Below are positions 33,692 through 42,387 of a DNA stretch of 51,923 bases, in pieces (the first letter of the stretch is position 1; the number at the start of each line of letters is the position of its first letter). Where the stretch lies: positions 1-51,923 of the forward strand of contig CAZVNJ010000013.1 of assembly GCA_964628985.1 (NCBI GenBank), written 5' to 3'. This stretch comes from SURF-43 sp964628985. GTDB taxonomy: Bacteria; Chloroflexota; Dehalococcoidia; UBA2979. A program made the translations under genes and the position numbers. A model generated the notes under the pieces. The model saw only the letters and a program-made list of their open reading frames with translations. It made no database searches and had not been told where the DNA came from.

Positions 33692-33710
33692 TTGCGTAGT
33701 TAGTACGCAA
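33692..33710. promoter_or_regulatory. Palindromic operator-like site upstream of nadE
   Basis: TTGCGTA-GTTAG-TACGCAA is a perfect 7-base inverted repeat with a 5-base spacer, 41 bases before the nadE ATG in the 178-bp divergent gap from ctaG. The spacing suits a dimeric repressor. I do not recognise the regulator. Confidence 0.5.
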
Positions 33711-33750
33711 TCACCTCGGCCGAAGCGCCGCCCCGCCGAAAGGCCGCCTG

Positions 33751-35481
33751 ATGCAGACGCTCCGCGTAGCCCTCGCTCAGCTCAACACCACGATCGGGGA
33801 CCTTGAGGGCAACCGCACCCGCATCCTGGAAGCCGCCCGTCGCGCCGCCGCCCACGACGTTGACCTCGTCGCCTTCTCAGAACTGGCGGTCACCGGCTAC
33901 CCGCCGGAGGACCAGCTCCTTCGCTCCGCGTTCATCGAGGCGGCGATGGAGAGCCTCCAGGCGCTCGCCGTGGAGGCGAAGGGCCTTCCGCCGCTCATCG
34001 TCGGATGCGTGGAGTTCGACCGGCACCTGTACAACGCCGCAGCCGTCATCCACGGCGGACGCATCGTGGCCTTCTACCGCAAGCAGAAACTGCCGAACTA
34101 CGGCGTCTTCGATGAGGAGCGCTACTTCCAGCCGGGCGGGGAGAGCCTCGTCGTGGACGTAGCCGGTGTCCCCGTCGGAGTGACGGTCTGCGAGGACGCC
34201 TGGTATCCCGGCGGCCCCACGACGGACCTCGCCATCGCGGGCGCGGCCGTCGTCGTGAACATCAACGGCTCGCCGTTCTATGCCGGCAAGGCCCGCGACC
34301 GTGAGCGCATGCTGGCCACGAGGGCGTCCGACAACACCGTCGCCATCGTCTACGTGAACCAGGTCGGCGGACAGGACGAACTCGTCTTCGATGGCAACTC
34401 CTTCGTCGTGGACGCGGCTGGCGAGATCATCGCTCGTGCCGCCTCGATGGAGGAGGACCTGCTCATCACCGACATCGTGGTCGAGGAGGTGCGCCAGCGC
34501 CAGCTCCACGAGTCCCGCCTGCGCCGTCTCCGCGGCCTCGACGAGTCCTCCACGCCTGTCCGACGCATCGACCTCGGCACGGCCATCAAGTCCCGGCCCG
34601 TGACTCGCCGCCAGCCCTCCGCCCCGCCCGTCGATGTTGTCGCTGAGACCTACCGTGCGCTCGTGGTGGGCACGCGCGACTACGTCCAGAAGATCGGCTT
34701 CGAGCACGCGTTTGTCGCTCTCTCTGGAGGCATCGACTCCGCGATCGTCGGCGCGATCGCCGTCGACGCCCTGGGTGCCGACCGCGTGACCGGCGTCTCG
34801 ATGCCCTCGCGCTACTCCTCGGAAGGCTCGATCTCGGACGCGGTCGACCTCGCGAAGCGGCTCGGCATCCGCCTTGTCTCCCTCCCCATCGAGGGCGTCC
34901 ACCAGGCCGCACTCGACACCCTCGCCCACGAGTTCGGCGCGGACGACCTCGGAGTCGCCGGGGAGAACGTCCAGAGCCGCGCACGCGGGATGCTCGTGAT
35001 GGCGATGTCCAACCACCGCCCGCGCTCGCTCGTCCTGACGACGGGCAACAAGTCCGAGTACGCCTGTGGGTACGCCACGATGTACGGCGACATGGTCGGC
35101 GGCTTTGCGGTGATCAAAGACGTGCCGAAGACCCTCGTGTGGGAACTCGCGCGCTATCGCAACACCCTCGGCGCCGTCATCCCGGAGAACTCCATCTCGA
35201 AACCCCCCAGCGCCGAACTGCGCCCCGGCCAGCTCGACTCCGACTCGCTCCCCGCCTACGAAGTGCTCGACCCGATCATCGAGGCCTACGTGGAGGACGA
35301 CCTCTCGCTTGAGGCGATTGTCGCCCGTGGCAACGACGAAGCGACCGTGAAGCGTGTGATCGACATGGTGAACCGCAACGAGTACAAGCGCCGGCAGGCA
35401 CCTCCGGGGGTGAAGATCACCACCCGCGCCTTCGGCCGCGACCGCCGCCTCCCGCTCGCCAGCCGCTACCGCGGCTACTAG
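33751..35481 (+). CDS. nadE: Glutamine-dependent NAD+ synthetase
   Basis: The 576-residue two-domain enzyme makes NAD from deamido-NAD, ATP and glutamine. The N-terminal nitrilase-fold glutaminase has the triad E44, K113 and C147 (VTVCEDAWYPGG). The C-terminal synthetase has the PPi loop ALSGGIDSA (SGGIDS 325-330), NVQSRARGMLVMAMSN and LVLTTGNKSE. Full length, start at ATG 33751. An inverted repeat upstream suggests repression, perhaps by NAD status. Confidence 0.97.
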   Translation: MQTLRVALAQLNTTIGDLEGNRTRILEAARRAAAHDVDLVAFSELAVTGYPPEDQLLRSAFIEAAMESLQALAVEAKGLPPLIVGCVEFDRHLYNAAAVIHGGRIVAFYRKQKLPNYGVFDEERYFQPGGESLVVDVAGVPVGVTVCEDAWYPGGPTTDLAIAGAAVVVNINGSPFYAGKARDRERMLATRASDNTVAIVYVNQVGGQDELVFDGNSFVVDAAGEIIARAASMEEDLLITDIVVEEVRQRQLHESRLRRLRGLDESSTPVRRIDLGTAIKSRPVTRRQPSAPPVDVVAETYRALVVGTRDYVQKIGFEHAFVALSGGIDSAIVGAIAVDALGADRVTGVSMPSRYSSEGSISDAVDLAKRLGIRLVSLPIEGVHQAALDTLAHEFGADDLGVAGENVQSRARGMLVMAMSNHRPRSLVLTTGNKSEYACGYATMYGDMVGGFAVIKDVPKTLVWELARYRNTLGAVIPENSISKPPSAELRPGQLDSDSLPAYEVLDPIIEAYVEDDLSLEAIVARGNDEATVKRVIDMVNRNEYKRRQAPPGVKITTRAFGRDRRLPLASRYRGY

Positions 35482-35497
35482 AGCGCGATCGAGGTGT

Positions 35498-35905
35498 TCA
35501 CGAGGACGGAGCGTCGTCCTCAATGAGCGAGGGGTCCAACCCCTCCTCCTCGATCCGCTTCGTCACGACCGCCGTCAGCGTGTCCAGCGCCGTCATCTCG
35601 ATCCACGCCTCGAAGGCGACCCGCACCTCCGCGAAGGCATCTTCAATCTCCGTCTCGAACTGCGGCCGAGTCATCGAGGCGTTGCGTGCTGCCCCCAACT
35701 GCTCCACGAGGCGTTCGACCTTCGGCGAGACCTGCTGAAACATCTGCAGTGCGGCGTCGTCACCCGCCGTGGTGGCGCGGTCGCGCATGATCTCCAGTGC
35801 GCCCATCACCCATGCCAGGGTGCCGAGCATCGTGCCGGCGTCCCGGCGGCTGAGCGTCAGGCGCACTGGCTGAGGGCGGTCCATCCGCCCCTCGGGGGAG
35901 GTCAT
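35498..35905 (-). CDS. Small alpha-helical protein, unknown
   Basis: The 135-residue soluble product is mostly predicted helix (TMLGTLAWVMGALEIMRDRAT, FETEIEDAFAEVRVAFEAWIEM) with an acidic tail EEEGLDPSLIEDDAPSS. No family recognised. It overlaps the ROK-like gene as ATGA and so belongs to the same unit as the ROK-like and DegT-like genes. Confidence 0.72.
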   Translation of the reverse strand: MTSPEGRMDRPQPVRLTLSRRDAGTMLGTLAWVMGALEIMRDRATTAGDDAALQMFQQVSPKVERLVEQLGAARNASMTRPQFETEIEDAFAEVRVAFEAWIEMTALDTLTAVVTKRIEEEGLDPSLIEDDAPSS

Positions 35906-36702
35906 TCGAGGCGTTCCGTCCGCTCGCCTTCGTACGCCAGGGTCTCTGCTGCCCGCAGCGCTCCGAGCGTTGCCGCGCCGTCCCCGAGCGCCGGGAAGAC
36001 CACCGAGGCGTCAGGGGCGATCTCTTCCAGCACCCCCTGCAATACCGTCGCCAGGGGACCGACATGTGCCTCGGCGCCGTCGAGGATCACGACGGTCGGG
36101 TCCACCAGGGCGACGAGGTCCGCGAGCACACCGGTCACCTGCTCCAGCGCCTCGCCATCGAGCGGCTGCGTGGGGCCCAGCTCAGGGAGGGCGGGGAGCC
36201 CGCCCGCGCGGTGTGCCGCGCCCGAGAGGATCCGGCCGTTGGAGAGGACCGCCGCCTGCGGGACGCCGCGCAGGCAGACGTAGAGCGCATCCATCGTCCC
36301 GTCGGCCGCTCCGGCGCTCCACTCGCCCCTCAGGGCCGCCTGCACGCGATTCAACGCCACCACCGGCGCGTCAATGTGCCGGCGGATCGCGTCCACCACG
36401 TGCAGCCCATCCCACTCCGGCTGCCCGTTGCTCTCTACGAGCACTCCGGCCACGGGATCGACGAGGCCGGGGCATGCGACCGCGATCGCCTGGGCCCAGC
36501 GCCGCTGACCCTCGCGCGCGAACGAGGTGGCGATGCGGCCGCCGACTTCCCACGCCCACGCCGCCTCGTCCGGCAGCGGGCCGAGCTCGTACTGCGCCCG
36601 CTCGATTACCTCGCCATCACTGTCGACGAGCACGATCCGTAGTTCGGTCGCCGTGAAGTCCACGGCGACGAGCACGGGCTCCGGCAGGTCGGCGTCGTTC
36701 AC
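35902..36702 (-). CDS. ROK-family-like protein with a disrupted catalytic motif
   Basis: The 266-residue product has the actin-like ATPase fold of ROK sugar kinases and repressors: phosphate-1 loop VAVDFTATELRIVLVDSDG, CPGLVDP, and phosphate-2-like region VALVDPTVVILDG. The usual END-A-N motif that supplies the catalytic aspartate reads ALNRVQAAL, with Arg in place of Asp, and the zinc cysteines are absent. It may be a non-catalytic sensor. The GTG at 36702 overlaps the upstream TGA; a GTG at 36711 is also possible. Confidence 0.75.
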   Translation of the reverse strand: MNDADLPEPVLVAVDFTATELRIVLVDSDGEVIERAQYELGPLPDEAAWAWEVGGRIATSFAREGQRRWAQAIAVACPGLVDPVAGVLVESNGQPEWDGLHVVDAIRRHIDAPVVALNRVQAALRGEWSAGAADGTMDALYVCLRGVPQAAVLSNGRILSGAAHRAGGLPALPELGPTQPLDGEALEQVTGVLADLVALVDPTVVILDGAEAHVGPLATVLQGVLEEIAPDASVVFPALGDGAATLGALRAAETLAYEGERTERLE

Positions 36703-37781
36703 AGTGCCCACCGTTCGATCTTGCGCAGCGCCGCCGCGATCTGATCCATGTCCCGCGAGGTCATCCCGGGATGCAGCGGCAGCGCCACCATCTCGCGCGG
36801 GAGACGGCTGGCGGCCTGCGTCCGATCCTCGCTGATCGGCACCTCCCCCGCCAGCGATGGCGCCAGGGCAGCCTCTACCGGCACTCCCTCCGCGCGGATT
36901 GCGTGGAGCGTCTCGTCAAAGCCCCGCTTCCACAGCATGCTGCGCAGGCGAAACACGTACCGGTCGTACCCGTGCCGGATCCAGCGGCCGTGCGTCATTG
37001 AGGCGATCCCGCGCATCCCTCGGAGGTTGAAGGTCAGTTCCCATGCCAGTTGCCGTCGCAGTCGCAGTGACTCCTCGCGCCCGCGCCACTCGGCCAGCGC
37101 CACGCGGGCGACCGGCTCCGCCAGCGGTGTGACCTGTCCCCGTACGCGCATCGCGGCCGCCGGCTCGCGCAACACAACCAGCGCTCCCCCGTCGTCGCCC
37201 TCTGGTATCCCCCCTGAGAGGAGGTGGTGTCCGCCGAGGGCGAACACCGCTGCGTTGCCGATACTCCCCGCCGGCGCGCCGCGATAGGACGCGCCGATAC
37301 CCTCCGTGCCGTCCTCGATCAGCGAGCAGGCGTGCTCGCGCACGACCGGGACGATGGTGTCGAGGACGGCTGGGTGTCCGAAGGGATAGGTGACGATCAC
37401 TGCCGCCGTCTCGGGCGTCGCCGCAGCAGAGAGCCCGCGGGCCGAGAGGGCCGCGCTGTCCGAGTCCGTCTCGGCAGGCACCACAGTCAGCCCGGCACCC
37501 TCGGCCGCAGCCACCCAGGCGTCCGCGCCGAGCGCGGGCAGCACGATCTCGCGGCGGCCTTCGACCGCCACCTGGAGGGCTATGCGCCGCGCCTCCGCCG
37601 CCGAAGAGACCGCAATCACCAGCGAACCGTCGAGGCCGAGTGCAGCGGCGAACTCCGCCTCCAGCGTGGACACCGGCTGTGCGTCGGCAGCCGGATCGAC
37701 CGCCGGTGCGGCAGGCCATGACTCGCGACGGACCGCCGTCCCGCCGTCGATCGCCAGTGCCTCCGACGCTTCTTCAGCCAT
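36699..37781 (-). CDS. DegT/DnrJ/EryC1-like PLP-fold protein with His in place of the PLP lysine
   Basis: The 360-residue product has the fold pattern of sugar aminotransferases: opening LAIDGGTAVRRESWP, EIVLPALGADAWVAA, the PLP-binding aspartate and following region LIEDGTEGIGASYRG and the C-terminal VALPLHPGMTSRDMDQIAAAL. The lysine that forms the Schiff base is replaced: the stretch F-A-L-G-G-H-H-L has H185-H186 there. A histidine at this place is known in the 3-dehydratases ColD and E1. It is either such a dehydratase or a divergent non-catalytic relative. Confidence 0.8.
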   Translation of the reverse strand: MAEEASEALAIDGGTAVRRESWPAAPAVDPAADAQPVSTLEAEFAAALGLDGSLVIAVSSAAEARRIALQVAVEGRREIVLPALGADAWVAAAEGAGLTVVPAETDSDSAALSARGLSAAATPETAAVIVTYPFGHPAVLDTIVPVVREHACSLIEDGTEGIGASYRGAPAGSIGNAAVFALGGHHLLSGGIPEGDDGGALVVLREPAAAMRVRGQVTPLAEPVARVALAEWRGREESLRLRRQLAWELTFNLRGMRGIASMTHGRWIRHGYDRYVFRLRSMLWKRGFDETLHAIRAEGVPVEAALAPSLAGEVPISEDRTQAASRLPREMVALPLHPGMTSRDMDQIAAALRKIERWAL

Positions 37782-37885
37782 CGATCACTCCCACCCGCAG
37801 GCCCCGGCGAGCGTACGGGCGCCCGAGGGTGCCCGCAATGCGAGCCGGGCCGCGCGCGAGGGTATCCTCGATCTCGGAGGGTCCG

Positions 37886-38734
37886 ATGCTCCTGCAACTG
37901 AGAGACCGCACCATCGATGTCACCCACCGCACCGCGGTGATGGGGATCCTCAACGTCTCCGACGACTCCCCCATCGCCTTCTCGCGCGTGGGGACCTCGG
38001 ACGCCCTCGACCGCGCGATCGCCCTCGCGCACGACGGTGCCGAGATCATCGACATTGGCGCACACTCGACGCGCACCGGCGGCCGCGACCTCACGCCGGA
38101 CGAGGAGGCGTACCGCGTCGTCCCCGTCATCGAGGCCTGCGTCCGCGAGGGGTTGATCACCTCGGTCGACACCTGGACGCCCTCCGTTGCCGGCGCGGCT
38201 GCCGAGGCGGGTGTGCACCTGTTGAACGACGTCACCGGGCTCACTGACCCCGCGATGTTCGTGGTCGCCGTCACCCACCACCTACCCGCCTGTGTCATGC
38301 ACATGCGAGGCCGCCCGAAGCACCACCGCGAGGTCGACCAGGAGTACGACGACATCAATGCGGAGGTCGGCGACTTCCTCATCGAGCAGGCGAAGGCGCT
38401 TGAGGCCGCTGGCACGGGCACCCCGTGGCTGGACCCCGGCTTCGGCTTCGGCAAGTCCGCGGCGGACAACCTCGCGATGCTGGACGGACTGCCGGCCCTT
38501 GTGAAGCAGGGCTACCCCGTGCTCGTCTCGGCGTCCCGCAAGGGCTTCCTCGGCGAACTCATGGGACTTGGCGACCGCCAGGACGTCGATGGCCTACTCG
38601 AGGCGACGATCGCCTTCAATGCGCTCGCCGCGGCTGCGGGGACTCACGTAGTGCGCGTGCATGACGTGGCTGAGGTCGTACGCGCGCTGAGCGTGGTGAA
38701 CGCACTGCGTCGTCAGCGCGCCGGCCTCGCATAG
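37886..38734 (+). CDS. folP: Dihydropteroate synthase-like protein
   Basis: The 282-residue TIM-barrel protein keeps most DHPS motifs: MGILNV (N23), GAEIIDIGAHSTRTGG, LLNDVTG, CVMHMRG, WLDPGFGFGKS, VLVSASRKGFLGEL and the terminal VVRVHDV. Loop 1, normally NVTPDSFSDGG, instead reads NVSDDSPIAFSRVG. DHPS condenses p-aminobenzoate with hydroxymethyldihydropterin; the altered loop leaves some doubt whether it is the housekeeping enzyme. A CGGAGGG site precedes the ATG. Confidence 0.85.
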   Translation: MLLQLRDRTIDVTHRTAVMGILNVSDDSPIAFSRVGTSDALDRAIALAHDGAEIIDIGAHSTRTGGRDLTPDEEAYRVVPVIEACVREGLITSVDTWTPSVAGAAAEAGVHLLNDVTGLTDPAMFVVAVTHHLPACVMHMRGRPKHHREVDQEYDDINAEVGDFLIEQAKALEAAGTGTPWLDPGFGFGKSAADNLAMLDGLPALVKQGYPVLVSASRKGFLGELMGLGDRQDVDGLLEATIAFNALAAAAGTHVVRVHDVAEVVRALSVVNALRRQRAGLA

Positions 38735-38744
38735 CAAGACGGAC

Positions 38745-39458
38745 TCAGCGGTTCGGGATCGGCGTCACGTTCCGGGGCGTCCCCACCGGGTACGCAATAT
38801 CCTCGCAGGCCACACCGTTGCCGTTCATGTCGAGTCGGTTTGGGTCGCCCGGCGCGTTCACGGCCAGTGCCTCTTGCGACTCGGCCTGCGACGTGAACGA
38901 CGTGCAGTTGTATGAGTCCGCCCCGTTCGTGAAGAAGCGCGAGACGGGTGAGGCCGAGGGTGTCGCGGCCGCGCCTGGAGATGCAGCCCCGGGCGCTGCG
39001 CTGGGCGTCGGCGGGGCCGGGGCCTGCGTCCGGTAGGCGAACCGGGGGACGGAGTACTCCGCGGGCGCTGCGCCCAGGGCCATTGGCACCACGGCCAGCT
39101 GCTGGGCCTGGGAGGCCTCCGGCGCCGGCGCCGCGGTCGTGGCCGGGAGTAGGGAAGTCGCAGGGCGCGCCTCAAGCGCGGCGACTCGCCTTGCGAGGGC
39201 GTCCCGGTCCGCCGCCAGCGCGCCGGTCTGCTGGGCGAGGCTGTCCACCTTCGCGCGGAGCACCGCCACCTCGCCGGCCGCCCCCTGTTCGGACGCTGCC
39301 GCCGTCGGCGTCGGGCCGCTACTCACGTTCGATACCAGCCACCAGACTCCCGCGCCCCACAGGATCGCGAGCACCACGCCACCGATGGGGAGCCATCGCG
39401 GCGCGCGCCAGGTGTATGCGCCACCGCCAAGGCGGTCGGGCAGGCTCAGTTCGCTCAT
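38745..39458 (-). CDS. Membrane-anchored protein with C-terminal excalibur calcium-binding domain
   Basis: The 237-residue product has one transmembrane helix (about 22-45), a short coiled coil (about 65-100, VAVLRAKVDSLAQQTGALAADRDALARRVAALEAR), an Ala/Pro linker and an excalibur domain in the last 55 residues: SYNCTSFTSQAESQEAL, DPNRLDMNGNGVACEDI. The D-x-N-x-N-G loop and the two cysteines match the family. The ectodomain should face outward; function unknown. Confidence 0.85.
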   Translation of the reverse strand: MSELSLPDRLGGGAYTWRAPRWLPIGGVVLAILWGAGVWWLVSNVSSGPTPTAAASEQGAAGEVAVLRAKVDSLAQQTGALAADRDALARRVAALEARPATSLLPATTAAPAPEASQAQQLAVVPMALGAAPAEYSVPRFAYRTQAPAPPTPSAAPGAASPGAAATPSASPVSRFFTNGADSYNCTSFTSQAESQEALAVNAPGDPNRLDMNGNGVACEDIAYPVGTPRNVTPIPNR

Positions 39459-39531
39459 GGGACGAGCCTACGGCGCACCGAGGAGGCTCCCTATCGGGGT
39501 TCCCCCGACAACGCGGGCGGACAATCCCTCG

Positions 39532-42333
39532 CTACCCGCCGCCGGCGAGGGCAGCCACGTCGTGTTTTGCCTCCAGGATGTGCGCCCACAGGTCGCCCAT
39601 CTTCGCCACACGCTCGGGCGCCGTCAGCATCGTGAAGTCGGTTGGGAAGACGCGGTCCAACTCGTCCCAGCGCAGCGGCATCGAGACCGGTCCCCCCGGC
39701 TTCGCCCGCGGCGAGTAGGGCGCCGCGAGGTTCTTGATGCGCGCGTTCTGGTTCGCGTCCAGGAAGACCATGCCGCGGCGCTTCTCGATGTTCCACTCCA
39801 GCGTCACCTCCTTTGGGTGACGCTGGACGAGCAGTCCGCCCACCATCATCGCGATGTCGCGGATCGTCTGATAGTCAAACTGTCGCAGGACGGGCACGTA
39901 CACGTGCAGCCCCGTCGCGCCCGATGTCTTGACGAATGATGAGAGGTTGGCCGAGTCCAGCAGGCCCTTCAGCGCCTGCGCCATCCGCACCGTCTCCTCA
40001 TAGGCAGGCCGGTTGAGTTCCGGCTCAGCACCCTTCCCTTCGTCACCGCGGTAGATGTACGGGTCGAAGTCGAACAGGATGAAGTCCGGGTAGTTGAGCA
40101 GAGACGCCTCGACGTTCGCTTTCGAGTCCGTGAACGTCCGGCTGAGGTGGTGCCCGTCCGGCGCCGGGTCTACCCGCGCCAGTGAAGTGTGCAGGGCGAT
40201 GTCCGCAAACTGCGCCAGCCAGAGGAGCGTCGGCAGGTTATTCACCACGACGAACTCCTGATTGCCGCGCTCAGTCTCCGTGTAGACGTGCACCGTCTCC
40301 ACAAACGGCGGCGGCGAGTCAACGTGCTTCTGATAGAAGGAGTGCCCCTCCAGCCCGTTGGGGTACCGGGTCATCGTCAGCGGTCGGTTGCGCAGGTGCG
40401 GGATCAGCACGTGCGCCATCTTCGCGTAGTAGGTCAGCAGGTCCCGCTTCGTCAGCGCGCGCTGCCCGCGGTGCTCGGGCCACATCACCTTGTCCAGGTT
40501 TGTCACCGCGATCCGCGCGCCCCCCACCTCGATGGTGCCCTGCTTCTTCAGCGCCTCGATCTGCCCGATCACAGACGCCACCTCGTCGCCTAGCGCGCCG
40601 TCCGCGACCGCACGCGGTGAATCCCCTCGTGCCTCTGGGGGTGGGTCGAGGTGGAGCGTCCGCACTTCGCTTGCCGCCTTGTCCTCCCGCACGCGCAGGA
40701 ACACTGGCGCCCGCAGGTTCCCGTCCGACGTCACCATCGCGTACTCGACCTCCACGACGAGGTCGGGGCGTACATGCGTGACGCGCTCGCTGGCAGGCGG
40801 GGGTGTCGCCATCGGCGACCGCTCCACCCTCATCCCGTCCAACCGCCGCTTCAACGACTTCAGCATCGCCTCCGTGAAGCCGGATCCCACTCGCCCCACA
40901 CTGACCAGCCGCCCTGCCTCGTCTCGCGTGGCGATGACCAGCGCACCGAACGTGGAGCCGCGCGAGTTCAGCCCCGGCGTGTAGCCAGTGACGACGAACT
41001 CGTTGGTGACGCGAGACTTCACCTTCACCCACGCCTGTGACCGGCTCCCGGACTCGTACCGCGAGTCCGCCCGCTTCGCCACCAACCCTTCGAGGCCGAT
41101 CGCGACAGCGCCCTCGTAAGCCTGGATCCCGGCGGTCTCCGTGTGCTCGACGAGGTGGACGCGCGCCGTCGGCATCAGCGTCCGCTGCAGCAGCCGCTTG
41201 CGTGCGAGGAGTGGGACTCGCCGGACGTCCACGCCGTCTACGTACAGGAGGTCGAACACGTAGCACACCACGGGGATCGAGCGGTCGAACGTGCGGATTT
41301 CCGTCGGGTCAGTCAGGTTGATCCGCTGCTGTAGCCGCTCGAAGGAGGGGACCCCGCGCTCGTCGAAGGCGGCTATCTCTCCGTCGATGATGAGCGTGTT
41401 GGCTGGTTGCTTCGCCAGCGATGCCACGAGCGCGGGGTACTGCGCCGTCATGTCGAGGCCGCGGCGCGAGGTCAGCCGCACCTCGCCATCGCGCAGCGTG
41501 ATCAGCGCGCGCACGCCGTCGATCTTCGGTTCGAATATCCATCCGGCGCGATCGAACGGCTTCGCCGTCTGCGTCGCCGCCATCGGCTCGATGCCTTCGA
41601 GGAACGGCGCACGCACGGCGCCCGGCAGGTCGGCGGCGAGCAGTGGCTCGATCGCGCGAGGCGGCACCAGCCGCCCCGCCTGCAGGTCAGTGATCGTCAG
41701 CCCGCACATCACCGAGTCCTGGAACGCCTCGGCGAGGTCAACGCCTGTCGCCGCATCGTCCTTGTGCTTCAGCGCCAGCCATGAGTCCGGCGCCTGGTTC
41801 GTCTTGACGAGCGACCAGGACCCCTTCATCCGGTGCCCGCGGAACGTCACGGAGACCTTGCCGTTCGCGATCTGCTCACGCATCTGCCGGTTCGCCTCGA
41901 CGCGGTCCTCGAAATGGAGCGTGCCGAGTTCGTCCGGGGAGTACGTGCCCCGGTCCCAGACGATGACCTCGCCCGCGCCGTATTGGCCCCGTCCGATCAC
42001 GCCCTCGAACGTGGCGTAGTCCATCGGGTGCGGCTCCGTCATCACCGCCAGCCGGCGGTCGGACGGATCTGTGGACGGGCCGCGCGGGATCGGCCACGAG
42101 GGCATCACACCGTCCACCTCAAGGCGCAGGTCATAGTGCAGCCGGGTGGCGCGGTGCTTCTGGATGACGAACGTCAGCGGCTGGTCCGGCGGCCCGAGGT
42201 CAGCCGAGGGGCCGCCGGGTGGCTCCGGCGTCTGGTCGAAGTCGCGCATCGCCTGGTAGCGGGCGAGGGCGGCCTCGTCCGCGGCAGCGCCATCTTCGGA
42301 GGGCGGTGGAGGCGGGCGGCGGCGCGCAGGCAT
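39532..42333 (-). CDS. ligD: Multifunctional DNA ligase D (phosphoesterase-ligase-polymerase)
   Basis: The 933-residue protein processes and seals double-strand breaks with Ku. Domain order is 3'-phosphoesterase (about 50-190, VIQKHRATRLHYDLRLE and GEVIVWDRGTY), ATP-dependent ligase (about 225-540, adenylated K270 in EPKIDGVR) and archaeo-eukaryotic primase-type polymerase (about 610-920, FDFDPY metal site and SGATGLHVYVPV). All three modules appear intact. Some bacteria have the order polymerase-PE-ligase; this one has PE-ligase-polymerase. Ku lies 54 bases upstream on the same strand. Confidence 0.96.
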   Translation of the reverse strand: MPARRRPPPPPSEDGAAADEAALARYQAMRDFDQTPEPPGGPSADLGPPDQPLTFVIQKHRATRLHYDLRLEVDGVMPSWPIPRGPSTDPSDRRLAVMTEPHPMDYATFEGVIGRGQYGAGEVIVWDRGTYSPDELGTLHFEDRVEANRQMREQIANGKVSVTFRGHRMKGSWSLVKTNQAPDSWLALKHKDDAATGVDLAEAFQDSVMCGLTITDLQAGRLVPPRAIEPLLAADLPGAVRAPFLEGIEPMAATQTAKPFDRAGWIFEPKIDGVRALITLRDGEVRLTSRRGLDMTAQYPALVASLAKQPANTLIIDGEIAAFDERGVPSFERLQQRINLTDPTEIRTFDRSIPVVCYVFDLLYVDGVDVRRVPLLARKRLLQRTLMPTARVHLVEHTETAGIQAYEGAVAIGLEGLVAKRADSRYESGSRSQAWVKVKSRVTNEFVVTGYTPGLNSRGSTFGALVIATRDEAGRLVSVGRVGSGFTEAMLKSLKRRLDGMRVERSPMATPPPASERVTHVRPDLVVEVEYAMVTSDGNLRAPVFLRVREDKAASEVRTLHLDPPPEARGDSPRAVADGALGDEVASVIGQIEALKKQGTIEVGGARIAVTNLDKVMWPEHRGQRALTKRDLLTYYAKMAHVLIPHLRNRPLTMTRYPNGLEGHSFYQKHVDSPPPFVETVHVYTETERGNQEFVVVNNLPTLLWLAQFADIALHTSLARVDPAPDGHHLSRTFTDSKANVEASLLNYPDFILFDFDPYIYRGDEGKGAEPELNRPAYEETVRMAQALKGLLDSANLSSFVKTSGATGLHVYVPVLRQFDYQTIRDIAMMVGGLLVQRHPKEVTLEWNIEKRRGMVFLDANQNARIKNLAAPYSPRAKPGGPVSMPLRWDELDRVFPTDFTMLTAPERVAKMGDLWAHILEAKHDVAALAGGG

Positions 42334-42387
42334 GCAGCGAGGATACGCGAGGTACCGCGGGCTTCGGTCGAGGCCGATTCGTCCTGG

